DNA of 32,803 nt from Solirubrobacter deserti (lineage in GTDB: Bacteria; Actinomycetota; Thermoleophilia; Solirubrobacterales; Solirubrobacteraceae), in contig NZ_JAPCID010000074.1 in assembly GCF_027587175.1 (NCBI RefSeq), positions 1 through 32,803 on the forward strand, read 5' to 3'. A program made the translations under genes and the position numbers. The notes beneath the pieces are model-generated. The model worked only from the letters and a program-made list of their open reading frames with translations. It searched no databases and had not been told where the DNA came from. Positions within the stretch are counted from its first letter, which is position 1. Every line of letters starts with the position of its first letter. Below, one piece after another: positions 1-7,711 of this stretch.

Positions 1-160
1 AGGCCCCGCCGCTCGGCCTCGCGTCGTCGCCGCGCGCCTGCGCGGCCGCGCGGTCCTCGCGCGTCTCCGCGCGGCCCTCGCCGCGCGCCCCCGCGACGAT
101 CGCGGCCAACGCCGCGCTCACGGCGAGCAGCGACATGACGGCGACCAGGCGGCGCAACAT
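1..160 (-). CDS. 5' end of a secreted or membrane-anchored protein (partial)
   Basis: An open frame runs leftward from ATG (160-158) to the window edge with no stop, giving 53 residues. It opens MLRRLVAVMSLLAVSAALAA, a short basic N-terminus followed by a hydrophobic stretch of about 16 residues. That is a signal peptide or signal anchor. The following visible part is hydrophilic, rich in Arg, Glu, Ala and Asp, and could be a coiled linker. No Shine-Dalgarno sequence is obvious before the ATG. The gene is divergent from the glycosyltransferase at 264, so 161-263 would hold both promoters. The function cannot be named because nearly all of the protein lies outside the window. Confidence 0.5.
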   Translation of the reverse strand, partial: MLRRLVAVMSLLAVSAALAAIVAGARGEGRAETREDRAAAQARGDDARPSGGA

Positions 161-263
161 CAGGCGGGCGACGGTAGGGCGGACGAGATGACGAATCTCT
201 TACGGCGGCGCCCGCGGCCCGAGTCCCAGGGTCCTCTCAGGCTCGTCCCAAGGGGCTCACACG

Positions 264-1445
264 GTGCAGCCCGATGCTCCGAGCATGCTTGATCTCGCTC
301 CCGTCCAACGCCGCCGCACCGGCGTCGCCGCCCCGTCCGCCGGCCGCGACGTCGAGATCGTGGTCCCCGTCTACAACGAGGCCGCCGTGCTCGACCGCAG
401 CATTCGCCGCCTGCACCGGTTCCTGACCGACGGCTTCCCGTTCAGCTGGCGCATCGTCATCGCCGACAACGCGAGCGTCGACGCTACGCCCGAGATCGCG
501 CGCCGGCTCGCTGCGGCGCTGCCTTCCGTGCAGCACCTGCGGCTCGAGCAGAAGGGTCGCGGCCGGGCGCTCCGCGCCGCGTGGGAGCGCAGCGAAGCGC
601 GGGTCGTCGCCTACATGGACGTCGACCTCTCCACAGACCTGCGCGGGCTGCTCCCGCTCGTCGCCCCGCTGCTCAGCGGCCACAGCGACCTGGCGATCGG
701 CTCCCGGCTCGCGAACGGCTCGCGCGTCGTACGCGGCCCCAAGCGCGAGCTGATCTCGCGCTCCTACAACCGCATCCTGCGCACGGTCCTGCGCGCGAGG
801 TTCAGCGACGCGCAGTGCGGCTTCAAGGCCGTCCGGCGCGAGGTGCTCGAGCCCTTGATGGGCGACGTGCAGGACAACGGCTGGTTCTTCGACACCGAGC
901 TGCTCGTGCTCGCGCAGCGGCGCGGGCTGCGCATCCACGAGGTGCCGGTGGACTGGGTCGACGACCCGGACTCGCGCGTGAACATCGTGCAGACGGCGAT
1001 CACCGACCTCAAGGGCGTCGCGCGCCTGCTCGTCGCCGGCACGGTCGCGCGCTTCATGGCCGTCGGCGTCGCGAGCACGATCGCGTACGCGCTGCTGTAC
1101 CTGCTGCTGCAGCCACTCACGAACGCGGTCGCGGCGAACATCCTCGCCCTCGCGCTCACCGCCGTCGCCAACACCGCCGCGAACCGGCGCTTCACGTTCC
1201 GCATCCAGGGCCGCGACGAGGCCGTGCGCCACCACGTCGGCGGCGCCATCGTCTTCGTGCTCACCGTGGCGCTCTCGACCGGCGCGCTGGGCGTCCTGCA
1301 CGGGCTCGAATCGACGCCGGCGCGCTCGCTGGAGCTCACCGTGCTCGTCGCCGCGTCGCTGACCGCGACCGTCACCCGGTACGTCGCGCTGCGCTCGTGG
1401 GTGTTCGCCCGCCGCCGCCACGCGATAGCGTCCTACGCCAAATGA
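264..1445 (+). CDS. GT2 (DPM1-like) glycosyltransferase fused to GtrA-type membrane domain
   Basis: A two-part protein of 393 aa. Residues 31-250 form a family 2 glycosyltransferase of the dolichyl/polyprenyl-phosphate sugar synthase type. They show VEIVVPVYNEA at 30-40, the nucleotide/metal DVD within YMDVDLST (118-124), QCGFKAVRR (184-192) and WFFDTELL (207-214). Residues 260-385 form a GtrA-like domain with about four membrane helices and the typical ANRRFTF motif (306-312). Such proteins charge a polyprenyl phosphate with a hexose at the cytoplasmic face and help flip it for cell-wall or glycoprotein glycosylation. The fused architecture is known. The GTG start is chosen because AAGGGG lies about 8 bases upstream. 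The stop overlaps the next start as ATGA, implying coupled translation. The sugar and acceptor are not predictable. Confidence 0.9.
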   Translation: MQPDAPSMLDLAPVQRRRTGVAAPSAGRDVEIVVPVYNEAAVLDRSIRRLHRFLTDGFPFSWRIVIADNASVDATPEIARRLAAALPSVQHLRLEQKGRGRALRAAWERSEARVVAYMDVDLSTDLRGLLPLVAPLLSGHSDLAIGSRLANGSRVVRGPKRELISRSYNRILRTVLRARFSDAQCGFKAVRREVLEPLMGDVQDNGWFFDTELLVLAQRRGLRIHEVPVDWVDDPDSRVNIVQTAITDLKGVARLLVAGTVARFMAVGVASTIAYALLYLLLQPLTNAVAANILALALTAVANTAANRRFTFRIQGRDEAVRHHVGGAIVFVLTVALSTGALGVLHGLESTPARSLELTVLVAASLTATVTRYVALRSWVFARRRHAIASYAK

Positions 1446-2038
1446 GCACGACGCGTGGCTTCTTCCGGCGCCGCTCGGGTGACGACGAGCGGCTTCCGCC
1501 CGGCCAGTACCTCGAGCGGGGCTTCCCGGTCCTGTCGGCCGGCCCCACCCCGCACACCCCGCTCGACCAGTGGGATCTCTCGATCACCGGCGCCATCAGC
1601 GAGGAGCGCACGTGGACGTGGGAGCAGTTCCTCGCGCTGCCGAGCGAGGACTTCACCGTCGACATCCACTGCGTGACGACCTGGACCAAGCTCGACACGG
1701 AATGGACCGGCGTCTCCATCGACACCCTGCTCGACGGCGTCGAGCTCGAGGGCGGCTATCTCACGGCGCTGTGCGACGGCGGCTACACGACCAACCTCCC
1801 GGTGGAGGACGTCACGGGCGGCAAGGCGTGGGTCGCCTACCGCTACGACGGCGACGAGCTCGAGCCCGAGCACGGCGGCCCTGCCCGCCTCCTCGTTCCG
1901 CACCTGTACTTCTGGAAGTCGGCCAAGTGGGTGCGGCGCCTGATCTTCCGCGAGGACGACGAGCAGGGCTTCTGGGAGCAACTCGGCTACCACGACCGCG
2001 GCGACCCGTGGCTCGAGCAGCGCTATCAGGGCGATTAA
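1442..2038 (+). CDS. Single-domain molybdopterin-dependent oxidoreductase (sulfite-oxidase-like)
   Basis: A 198-aa protein of the short sulfite-oxidase-like group, which carries only the Mo-cofactor domain. It has no heme domain and no dimerisation domain. Family signatures are FPVLSAGPTP (28-37), the molybdenum-ligating Cys77 in DIHCVTTWTKL, and KSAKWVRR (159-166) near the C-terminus. There is no Tat or Sec signal, so it should be cytoplasmic, unlike periplasmic MsrP. Its electron partner is probably the FAD/NAD reductase at 3274. That pairing, together with the zinc-ribbon protein at 3954, recurs in actinobacteria as I recall it. The ATG overlaps the stop of the upstream glycosyltransferase (ATGA). 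The substrate is unknown; sulfite or an S/N-oxide are possibilities. Confidence 0.9.
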   Translation: MSTTRGFFRRRSGDDERLPPGQYLERGFPVLSAGPTPHTPLDQWDLSITGAISEERTWTWEQFLALPSEDFTVDIHCVTTWTKLDTEWTGVSIDTLLDGVELEGGYLTALCDGGYTTNLPVEDVTGGKAWVAYRYDGDELEPEHGGPARLLVPHLYFWKSAKWVRRLIFREDDEQGFWEQLGYHDRGDPWLEQRYQGD

Positions 2039-2078
2039 CGCTTTCGCTGACTGATAGCTGACACCCTCTACGTACGAC

Positions 2079-2107
2079 CAGTTGGAAGCGTCCGGCGGGC
2101 CTCATAG
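2079..2107 (+). promoter_or_regulatory. Possible promoter for CAP-domain gene
   Basis: TTGGAA and TAGCGT are separated by 17 bases just before the CAP-domain ATG at 2120. The spacing and -35 fit a housekeeping sigma-70 promoter and the -10 is weak. No Shine-Dalgarno sequence precedes the ATG, which suits a very short leader. Confidence 0.3.
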
Positions 2108-2119
2108 CGTGCCGCGCGC

Positions 2120-3262
2120 ATGCTGCGCCTGTTTACGGTGTGTGTCTTTGCGGCGCTCGTCTGGGCCGCGCCGGCCCACGCGATCAGCTCCGCCGACGCG
2201 ATCGCGCGCATCAACGTGCTCCGGACCGACAGCGGCCTGCCGCCACTGGTCGAGGACCCGGCGCTCACCGCCGGCTGTCAGGCCCACGCGCGCTACATGG
2301 CGCTCAACGGCGGCTGGGACGCCGACGACGCACACGATCAGACGCCCGGGCGTCCCGGCTACTCCGCCGCCGGCGCGGACGCGGCGCGCCAGTCCGTGCT
2401 CGCGGGCCCGACGGGCTGGGCCGACCCGCACCCCTGGGCCGCGTCCCCGACGCACCTGCGGAAGGTGATGGACCCGGAGCTCGAGCGCAGCGGCTATGGC
2501 GAGCACGACGGCTGGATGTGCCTGCAGGTGCTCAAGGCGCCGCGCCCTGACCTGATGGGCCGCGTGTTCACCTTCCCCGGCCCGCGCGCGACGCTGACCG
2601 ACCCGCGGACGCTCGTCGTGTTCACCCCCGGCGCGGACGTGAGCTTCGGCGCGCCGCGCCTCAGTGGCCCGGACGGCCCGGTCGAGATCGTGAGCACGGC
2701 GCCCTACCTGCGCCCGCGCGGCCGGCTCGCCGCCGGGACCACGTACACCGCCGAAGTCGACCTGCGCTACCCGGCCGAGGACTGCTCGCGCGAGGGCGCG
2801 CCGCCCGTGCACCCGCAGTGTCCGGCGCACTTCGCGCCCTGGTGCTACGCCTCCGCCGACGACTTCGAGCCCACCTGGCTGCCGGCCGAGGCCGAGCCGT
2901 ACGACCCCGTGCTGTGCGCGCCCGGTGAGCGCCCGCCGGCGAGTCCGAACGCGACCGTCAAGTCCCGCACGATGCCGTTCCACTGGCAGTTCACGACGCC
3001 CGGCGCGCCCGTCACCTGCCCGCCGGCGCTCACAGCGCCCACCCGGCTCGCCAACGGCACGACCATGAACGTCCACGCGCGCCTGTGCGGCGCCGGCGTC
3101 GCCACGGCCGAGATCCTGCGCGGCAACCGGGTCGTGCGGACCCGGACCTCGCGGCTGGCCTTCTTCCGCGTCTCCACACGCACGCTGCCCGCGGGCCGCT
3201 ACCGGCTGCGCGTGACCGTCGGCGCCACGGTCCTCACGCACGCGTTCTCGGTGCGCGTGTAG
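2120..3262 (+). CDS. Secreted CAP/SCP-domain protein with C-terminal beta domain
   Basis: 380 aa with a Sec signal peptide (MLRLFTVCVFAALVWAAPAHA, cleavage after about residue 21). Residues 25-170 form a CAP (SCP/PR-1/YkwD-like) domain, with helix INVLRTDSGLPPL, His56 in CQAHARYMA, and SPTHLRKVMDPELERSGYG with His112. The usual GENI motif is replaced by AGADAARQSVL, so the cavity is not fully canonical. The rest is beta-rich. Paired cysteines appear in the middle, and the last 80 residues look like an Ig-like module (TLPAGRYRLRVTV). Bacterial CAP proteins are extracellular, with mostly unproven functions. The gene sits between two halves of a cytoplasmic redox module, which is odd for a secreted protein. 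It starts 81 bases after the previous stop and probably has its own promoter. Confidence 0.85.
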   Translation: MLRLFTVCVFAALVWAAPAHAISSADAIARINVLRTDSGLPPLVEDPALTAGCQAHARYMALNGGWDADDAHDQTPGRPGYSAAGADAARQSVLAGPTGWADPHPWAASPTHLRKVMDPELERSGYGEHDGWMCLQVLKAPRPDLMGRVFTFPGPRATLTDPRTLVVFTPGADVSFGAPRLSGPDGPVEIVSTAPYLRPRGRLAAGTTYTAEVDLRYPAEDCSREGAPPVHPQCPAHFAPWCYASADDFEPTWLPAEAEPYDPVLCAPGERPPASPNATVKSRTMPFHWQFTTPGAPVTCPPALTAPTRLANGTTMNVHARLCGAGVATAEILRGNRVVRTRTSRLAFFRVSTRTLPAGRYRLRVTVGATVLTHAFSVRV

Positions 3263-3273
3263 CTTCTGAGTCC

Positions 3274-3957
3274 GTGCGACCCACGGATTGGCGAAAGGCG
3301 ACGGTCGAGCGCATCCGGCCCGAGACGCCGCGCGCGGCCACGCTCACGCTCAACGTCCCCGGCTGGAGCGGTCACCGGGCCGGCCAGCACGTCGACGTCC
3401 GGCTGACCGCCGACGACGGCTACCAGGCCCAGCGCCGCTACAGCATCGCGAGCGCGCCGGCCGACGGCGCGCCGCAGATCACCGTCGTCGAGGTCGACGG
3501 GGGAGAGGTGTCGCCGTGGATGGTGAGCGTCGCGCGCGAGGAGGACACGTTCGAGGTGCGCGGCCCGTTCGGCGGCTGGTTCGTGTGGGATCCCGCGCAC
3601 ACCGAGCCGGTGCTGATGATCGGCGGCGGCTCCGGGCTGGTCCCGCTGATGTCGATGGTGCGCGCCGGCGCGCCCGCGCGGCTGCTGGTGAGCGCCCGCG
3701 ACCGTGACGACGTCCTCTACCTCGACGAGCTCGAGAAGCGCGGCGTCGACCTCGCGCTCACCTACACGCGGCGGATGCCGCTGGGGTGGACGGGCTGGAA
3801 CCGCCGGGTGGATCGCGAGATGCTGTGGAAGTGGCAGCCCCGGGTCGGCCCGCGCGTGTACGTCTGCGGCCCCACCGCGTTCGTCGAATCCGTCGCCGAC
3901 GACCTGGTCTTCCTCGGACACGATCCCGCCAACATCAGAACGGAGCGGTTCGGATGA
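3274..3957 (+). CDS. FAD/NAD(P)-binding ferredoxin-reductase-type oxidoreductase
   Basis: 227 aa of the ferredoxin-NADP reductase superfamily. The FAD domain (about 1-100) carries RRYSIAS (54-60). The pyridine-nucleotide domain (about 110-227) carries GGGSGLVPLMSM (117-128), YVCGPT (196-201) and the terminal TERFG. There is no 2Fe-2S domain, so electrons must pass to a separate acceptor. The obvious candidate is the molybdopterin protein encoded at 1442. The GTG start at 3274 is chosen because it lies 11 bases after the previous stop and gives the expected N-terminus. An in-frame start further upstream would overlap the CAP-domain gene. The stop overlaps the next ATG (ATGA), so translation with the zinc-ribbon protein is coupled. 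Confidence 0.9.
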   Translation: MRPTDWRKATVERIRPETPRAATLTLNVPGWSGHRAGQHVDVRLTADDGYQAQRRYSIASAPADGAPQITVVEVDGGEVSPWMVSVAREEDTFEVRGPFGGWFVWDPAHTEPVLMIGGGSGLVPLMSMVRAGAPARLLVSARDRDDVLYLDELEKRGVDLALTYTRRMPLGWTGWNRRVDREMLWKWQPRVGPRVYVCGPTAFVESVADDLVFLGHDPANIRTERFG

Positions 3958-4211
3958 CCCACCTGGACGGCAACGCGGTCGCCGGCGACCTCGCCGCGAT
4001 CTTCACCGGCGACCTCTCGGCGGCGGTCGCGACCTGCGCGGGCTGCGGCGCGACCGGCCCGGTCGCCAACGTCATGGTCTACGAGGGCATGGGCGAGGTG
4101 CTGCGCTGCCCCGACTGCGACGAAGTCCTGCTGCGCCTGATGCGTGCGCACGGGGAAACGCGGCTTGACATGCGGGGAATCAAGCTGCTGCGCTGGGGCA
4201 GCGCCTCCTAA
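3954..4211 (+). CDS. Small zinc-ribbon protein (DUF6510-like)
   Basis: 85 aa, acidic N-terminus MTHLDGNAVAGDL, then two CxxC knuckles (Cys28/Cys31 and Cys52/Cys55) about 20 residues apart, and a C-terminal MRGIKLLRW. Four cysteines in this layout predict one structural zinc ribbon; iron is possible. I recall this family (DUF6510) as a frequent neighbour of the short sulfite-oxidase-like protein and the ferredoxin-reductase-type flavoprotein. It may therefore be an accessory or redox partner of that pair. Its start overlaps the reductase stop by four bases. Its biochemical role is unknown. Confidence 0.85.
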   Translation: MTHLDGNAVAGDLAAIFTGDLSAAVATCAGCGATGPVANVMVYEGMGEVLRCPDCDEVLLRLMRAHGETRLDMRGIKLLRWGSAS

Positions 4212-4221
4212 GCTGCCACGC

Positions 4222-5706
4222 ATGGCCTGGCCTTACCTGCTGCCGCGCTCGGGCAACGACGCGATCTCGTACGCGACCGACCCGCTCGATCCGACGATCT
4301 TCCGCGAGTACGACGTCCGCGGGAAGATCGACCCGACGCCGCCCGACCCCTCGTTCTCGATCAACCCGTCCGTCGCGGGCCGCGTCGCGCGGGCGTTCGG
4401 CACGTGGCTCCAGCGCGAGCACGGGCGCACGCAGATCGTGGTCGGGTTCGACGGGCGCAGCTACTCCGAGCCGCTCGCCAACGCCGTCTGCCTCGGGCTG
4501 CTCTCGACCGGGATGGAAGTGGTCAACATCGGCCTGGCGACGAGCCCGCTGGTGTACTTCGCCCAGCACACGCTCGGGTGGGCGGGCGTGAGCGTCACGG
4601 CCAGCCACAACCCGAACGGCTGGTCGGGCTTCAAGCTCGCGTACGCGCCGTCCAAGACGCTCGTTCCCGACCAGGTCGCGGCCGTCAAGGCGCTGGCCGA
4701 CGAGCGCGACTTTGCGACCGGCAACGGCACCTACGTCGAGCGCTCGTTCGTCGAGGAGTACCTCGACATGCTGGTGGAGAAGCTGCCTGCGCCGCGGGCG
4801 CTGAAGGTCGTCGTGGACGGCGCGAACAGCATCTCCGCGCCGCTCGGCGTCCTCGCCCTCGAGCGCGCCGGCTACGACGTGGTGGCGCTCAACGGCGAGC
4901 TCGACTGGACGTTCCCCAACCACGAGCCCGACCCCGAGGCGGTCGAGGGCCGCGTGCAACTGCAGGAGAAGGTGCTGGAGGTCGGCGCCGATGTCGGCGT
5001 CGCGCTCGACGGCGACGGCGACCGGCTCGGCGTCACGGACGAGCGCGGCGGGCTCGTGTTCTCGGACACGACGCTGGCGATCCTCGCCCAGGACGTGCTC
5101 GAGCGCTATCCCGGCGCCCCGGTCGTCTACGACGTCAAGTGCTCGCGCATGGTCGCGGACGTGATCGGCCCGGCGGGCGGCGACGCCGTGATGTGGAAGA
5201 CCGGCCACTCGCACATCAAGGCCAAGATGCAGGAGCTGGGCGCCCCGTTCGCCGGCGAGCGCAGCGGCCACTTCTTCTACGGCGGCGACGACTACTTCGG
5301 CTATGACGACGCGATCTACTCCGCGCTGCGCTTCCTGCACGTGATCGCGAGCGGCACGGCCACGGTGTCCGAGCGCGTGGCCGCGCTGCCGCGGTACGTC
5401 GCGACGCCGACGATGAACGCGTTCTGCCCCGACACCGAGAAGTACCGCGTCGTGGAGGAGTTCGGCGCGTGGATCGCCGAGCAGTCTTCACCGCAGCTGA
5501 TCACGATCAACGGCGTGCGCGCCGAGTGGGAGGACGCCTGGGTGCTCGTCCGCGCGTCCTCGAACCTGCCCGCGCTCGTGCTGGTGGTGGAGGCGACGAC
5601 CGACGAGCGGCTGCGCGAGGTCTACGGGCTGCTGCGCGACGGGCTCGCGCGCTTCGAGGAGGTCGGGTCCGAGTGGGAGAACGACCCGTTCGCGGCCGTC
5701 AGCTGA
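4222..5706 (+). CDS. Phosphomannomutase/phosphoglucomutase
   Basis: 494 aa of the alpha-D-phosphohexomutase superfamily, with all four functional loops: phosphoserine loop TASHNP (126-131, Ser128), metal loop DGDGDR (263-268), sugar-specificity loop GERSGH (345-350) and phosphate-binding loop RASSNLPAL (444-452). The GERSGH loop is typical of bifunctional PMM/PGM, which interconvert hexose 1- and 6-phosphates via a bisphosphate. This would supply sugar nucleotides for the polysaccharide and glycosyltransferase genes in this window. The ATG at 4222 follows the zinc-ribbon stop by 10 bases, and its ribosome site is weak. The gene ends convergently, overlapping the stop region of the M19 dipeptidase by 8 bases. 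Confidence 0.93.
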   Translation: MAWPYLLPRSGNDAISYATDPLDPTIFREYDVRGKIDPTPPDPSFSINPSVAGRVARAFGTWLQREHGRTQIVVGFDGRSYSEPLANAVCLGLLSTGMEVVNIGLATSPLVYFAQHTLGWAGVSVTASHNPNGWSGFKLAYAPSKTLVPDQVAAVKALADERDFATGNGTYVERSFVEEYLDMLVEKLPAPRALKVVVDGANSISAPLGVLALERAGYDVVALNGELDWTFPNHEPDPEAVEGRVQLQEKVLEVGADVGVALDGDGDRLGVTDERGGLVFSDTTLAILAQDVLERYPGAPVVYDVKCSRMVADVIGPAGGDAVMWKTGHSHIKAKMQELGAPFAGERSGHFFYGGDDYFGYDDAIYSALRFLHVIASGTATVSERVAALPRYVATPTMNAFCPDTEKYRVVEEFGAWIAEQSSPQLITINGVRAEWEDAWVLVRASSNLPALVLVVEATTDERLREVYGLLRDGLARFEEVGSEWENDPFAAVS

Positions 5707-6823
5707 AGCGCCGGTCGATCACCCGCAGCGCGTTCTGAGCCAGGATGCGGTCGGCGGACCCGGGGTGGCGCGCGCGGATGCCGTCCGCGAGCGCCTGCAG
5801 ATCCGCCGCCGACTCCACGCCGCCCATCGTCGGCTTGATGAAGCCGTCCAGGTCGGAGCCGAGCGCGACGTGGTCGGGGCCGATCTTCTCGACGTGGCGG
5901 TCGATCACGTCCAGCGTCTGCGCGAGCGTCCTGGTGTTGGTGCGCCGGACGCCGTCGTTGAGCTGATGCTGGGCGAGGATCAGCCCGACGACGCCGCCGC
6001 GGGCGGCCACCCGCGCGAGCGTGGCGTCGGTGAGGTTGTAGCGCTGGCCGCCGAAGCGGTAGCCGGCGTGGCTGGCCATCACCTGCGCGTCGGGGGAGAG
6101 CAGGTCGAACGTCGCGTCGATCGCGTCCTCGCGCATGTGGCTGATGTCGACGACGATCCCGGACTCGTCGCAGGCCTTGACCGCGGCCTCGCCGAGGTCG
6201 GTGAGCGGCGGGACCCCGGACTGCGGGAACAGCAGGTCGTAGAGGGCGTCGGGCAGGAACGGGAGCGCCGGCGCGTTGGTCGCGACGCGGCGCCAGAACA
6301 GGTGCGCGAGCGTGATGTACAGGACGCCGCGCTCGGCGAGCTCGTGAACGTGCTCGGTCACTTCGGCGGGCGTCGCGCCGAGGTGGAAGCCGCCCTCGAC
6401 GCAGTGCACGAACGCGATCCTGCCGGTCCGCTGCGCACGCTGAAGATCGTCCGCGGCGCGCACGACGATGTGGCCGCGGGCCTCGACGTCCTGTTCTGTC
6501 GCGTCCAGCAGCTCGACCAGCCGGTCGTAGTACGCGCTCTCGGGCGGGGCGCCGTACGGCTCGTCCAGGTCCATCTCGCTGAACGGGCGGTACAGGACGC
6601 TACAGGCGACGTTGACGCCGCCCTGCTGCAGCAGCGGCACGCTGACGCGCCAGCCGCCGTCCCAGTGGCGGAAGTTGAACAGCCGCGCGGCGATGTGCAG
6701 GACCGCCGCGCGGAGCTTGCCCGCCTCCCGCGCGCGGACCCTGAGCATCTTCTCGGCCACGTCGCGCGGAGCCTCCACGCCGCCCAGCAGGTGCATGGGG
6801 TAGTGGCAGTGGAGGTCGACCAC
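5699..6823 (-). CDS. Membrane dipeptidase (peptidase family M19)
   Basis: 374 aa, renal-dipeptidase-like metal-dependent amidohydrolase fold. Metal and active-site motifs in order are LHCH near the N-terminus, the bridging Glu in CVEGGFH, IVDISHM, MASHAGYR and ALGSDLDG. There is no signal peptide, so it is cytoplasmic. Family members cleave dipeptides, including D-amino-acid-containing ones, and some hydrolyse beta-lactams. It is the last gene of a leftward operon behind the SMP-30 lactonase with only 3 bases between them. Its GTG start (6823-6821) lies directly after that stop. The true substrate is unknown. Confidence 0.9.
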   Translation of the reverse strand: MVDLHCHYPMHLLGGVEAPRDVAEKMLRVRAREAGKLRAAVLHIAARLFNFRHWDGGWRVSVPLLQQGGVNVACSVLYRPFSEMDLDEPYGAPPESAYYDRLVELLDATEQDVEARGHIVVRAADDLQRAQRTGRIAFVHCVEGGFHLGATPAEVTEHVHELAERGVLYITLAHLFWRRVATNAPALPFLPDALYDLLFPQSGVPPLTDLGEAAVKACDESGIVVDISHMREDAIDATFDLLSPDAQVMASHAGYRFGGQRYNLTDATLARVAARGGVVGLILAQHQLNDGVRRTNTRTLAQTLDVIDRHVEKIGPDHVALGSDLDGFIKPTMGGVESAADLQALADGIRARHPGSADRILAQNALRVIDRRFS

Positions 6824-6826
6824 GCG

Positions 6827-7711
6827 CTACATCGTCTTCGCTCCGCGTACGGGAAGCAAGATCGCGTACAGCGACTGGGTCGCGCAGATGTACAGGCGGT
6901 TGCGCTTGTAGCCGCCCCACTGGACGTTCGCGACGCCCTCGGGGACCCTCACCTTGCCGATCAGCGTCCCGTCCGGATGCAGGACGTGGACGCCGTCGCC
7001 GGCGCTGGACCAGATGTGGCCCTGCTCGTCGAGCCGGAAGCCGTCGAAGCCGCCGGCGGTGCACCGGGCGAACTCGCGGCTGCCGGAGAGCGTCCCGTCG
7101 TCGGCGACGTCGTAGGCGCGCATCGTCTTGTTGCCGGTGTCGGAGACGTAGAGCACGCGCTCGTCGGGGGAGAAGGCAAGACCGTTCGGACGCTGCATGT
7201 CGTCGGCCGCGATCTCGATGCCGCCGTGCGGTGAGATCCGGAACAGATGCTGCCCGGCCTGCTCGGGCTCGGCCGCGAAGCCCTCGTAATAGCCCTCGAT
7301 GCCGTAGCTGGGGTCGGTGAAGTAGACCGTGCCGTCCGAGCGCACGACGACGTCGTTGGGCGAGTTCAGGCGCTTGCCGTCGTAGCTGTCGGCGAGAACC
7401 GTGATCGTGCCGTCGTGCTCGGTGCGCGTGACGCGGCGCTCGCCGTGCTCGGCGCTCACCAGCCGGCCCTGCGGGTCCACCGTGTTCCCGTTGCTGTAGT
7501 TGGACGGGTGGCGGAAGACGCCCACCTGGGCCGTGGTCTCGTCGTAGCGCAGGATCCGGTTGTTCGGGATGTCGGACCACACGAGCGTGCGGTGGGCCGG
7601 GAAGTACGCGGGACCTTCGGCCCAGCGGCAGCCGTCGTAGAGGTGGTCGAGCCGTGCGGTCGGCTTGTGGAGCGTCTTGAAGCGCTCGTCGAGCTGCTCG
7701 AACGGGTTCAT
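6827..7711 (-). CDS. SMP-30/gluconolactonase family hydrolase
   Basis: 294-aa six-bladed beta-propeller lactonase. The metal ligands of the family can be placed at Glu32 (WAEGPAYF), Asn119 (NSPNDVVV), Asn176 (RPNGLAFSPDE) and Asp223 (GGFDGF). There is no signal peptide. Family members hydrolyse sugar lactones or related esters using one divalent cation. The ATG overlaps the stop of fgd as ATGA, giving tight coupling. Fgd produces 6-phosphogluconolactone, so this protein may hydrolyse that product. This is inferred from position; SMP-30 proteins more often use unphosphorylated lactones. The M19 dipeptidase follows 3 bases downstream. Confidence 0.9.
   Translation of the reverse strand: MNPFEQLDERFKTLHKPTARLDHLYDGCRWAEGPAYFPAHRTLVWSDIPNNRILRYDETTAQVGVFRHPSNYSNGNTVDPQGRLVSAEHGERRVTRTEHDGTITVLADSYDGKRLNSPNDVVVRSDGTVYFTDPSYGIEGYYEGFAAEPEQAGQHLFRISPHGGIEIAADDMQRPNGLAFSPDERVLYVSDTGNKTMRAYDVADDGTLSGSREFARCTAGGFDGFRLDEQGHIWSSAGDGVHVLHPDGTLIGKVRVPEGVANVQWGGYKRNRLYICATQSLYAILLPVRGAKTM

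Noticed and set aside
237-1421. Long minus-strand frame opposite the GT2-GtrA gene
   Set aside because: No recognisable domain and low-complexity Arg/Glu/Ala composition. The plus-strand frame carries clear GT2 and GtrA motifs.
5765-7234. 489-codon plus-strand frame opposite the dipeptidase and lactonase
   Set aside because: Antisense shadow. The minus strand shows complete M19 and SMP-30 active-site motifs and operon overlaps.
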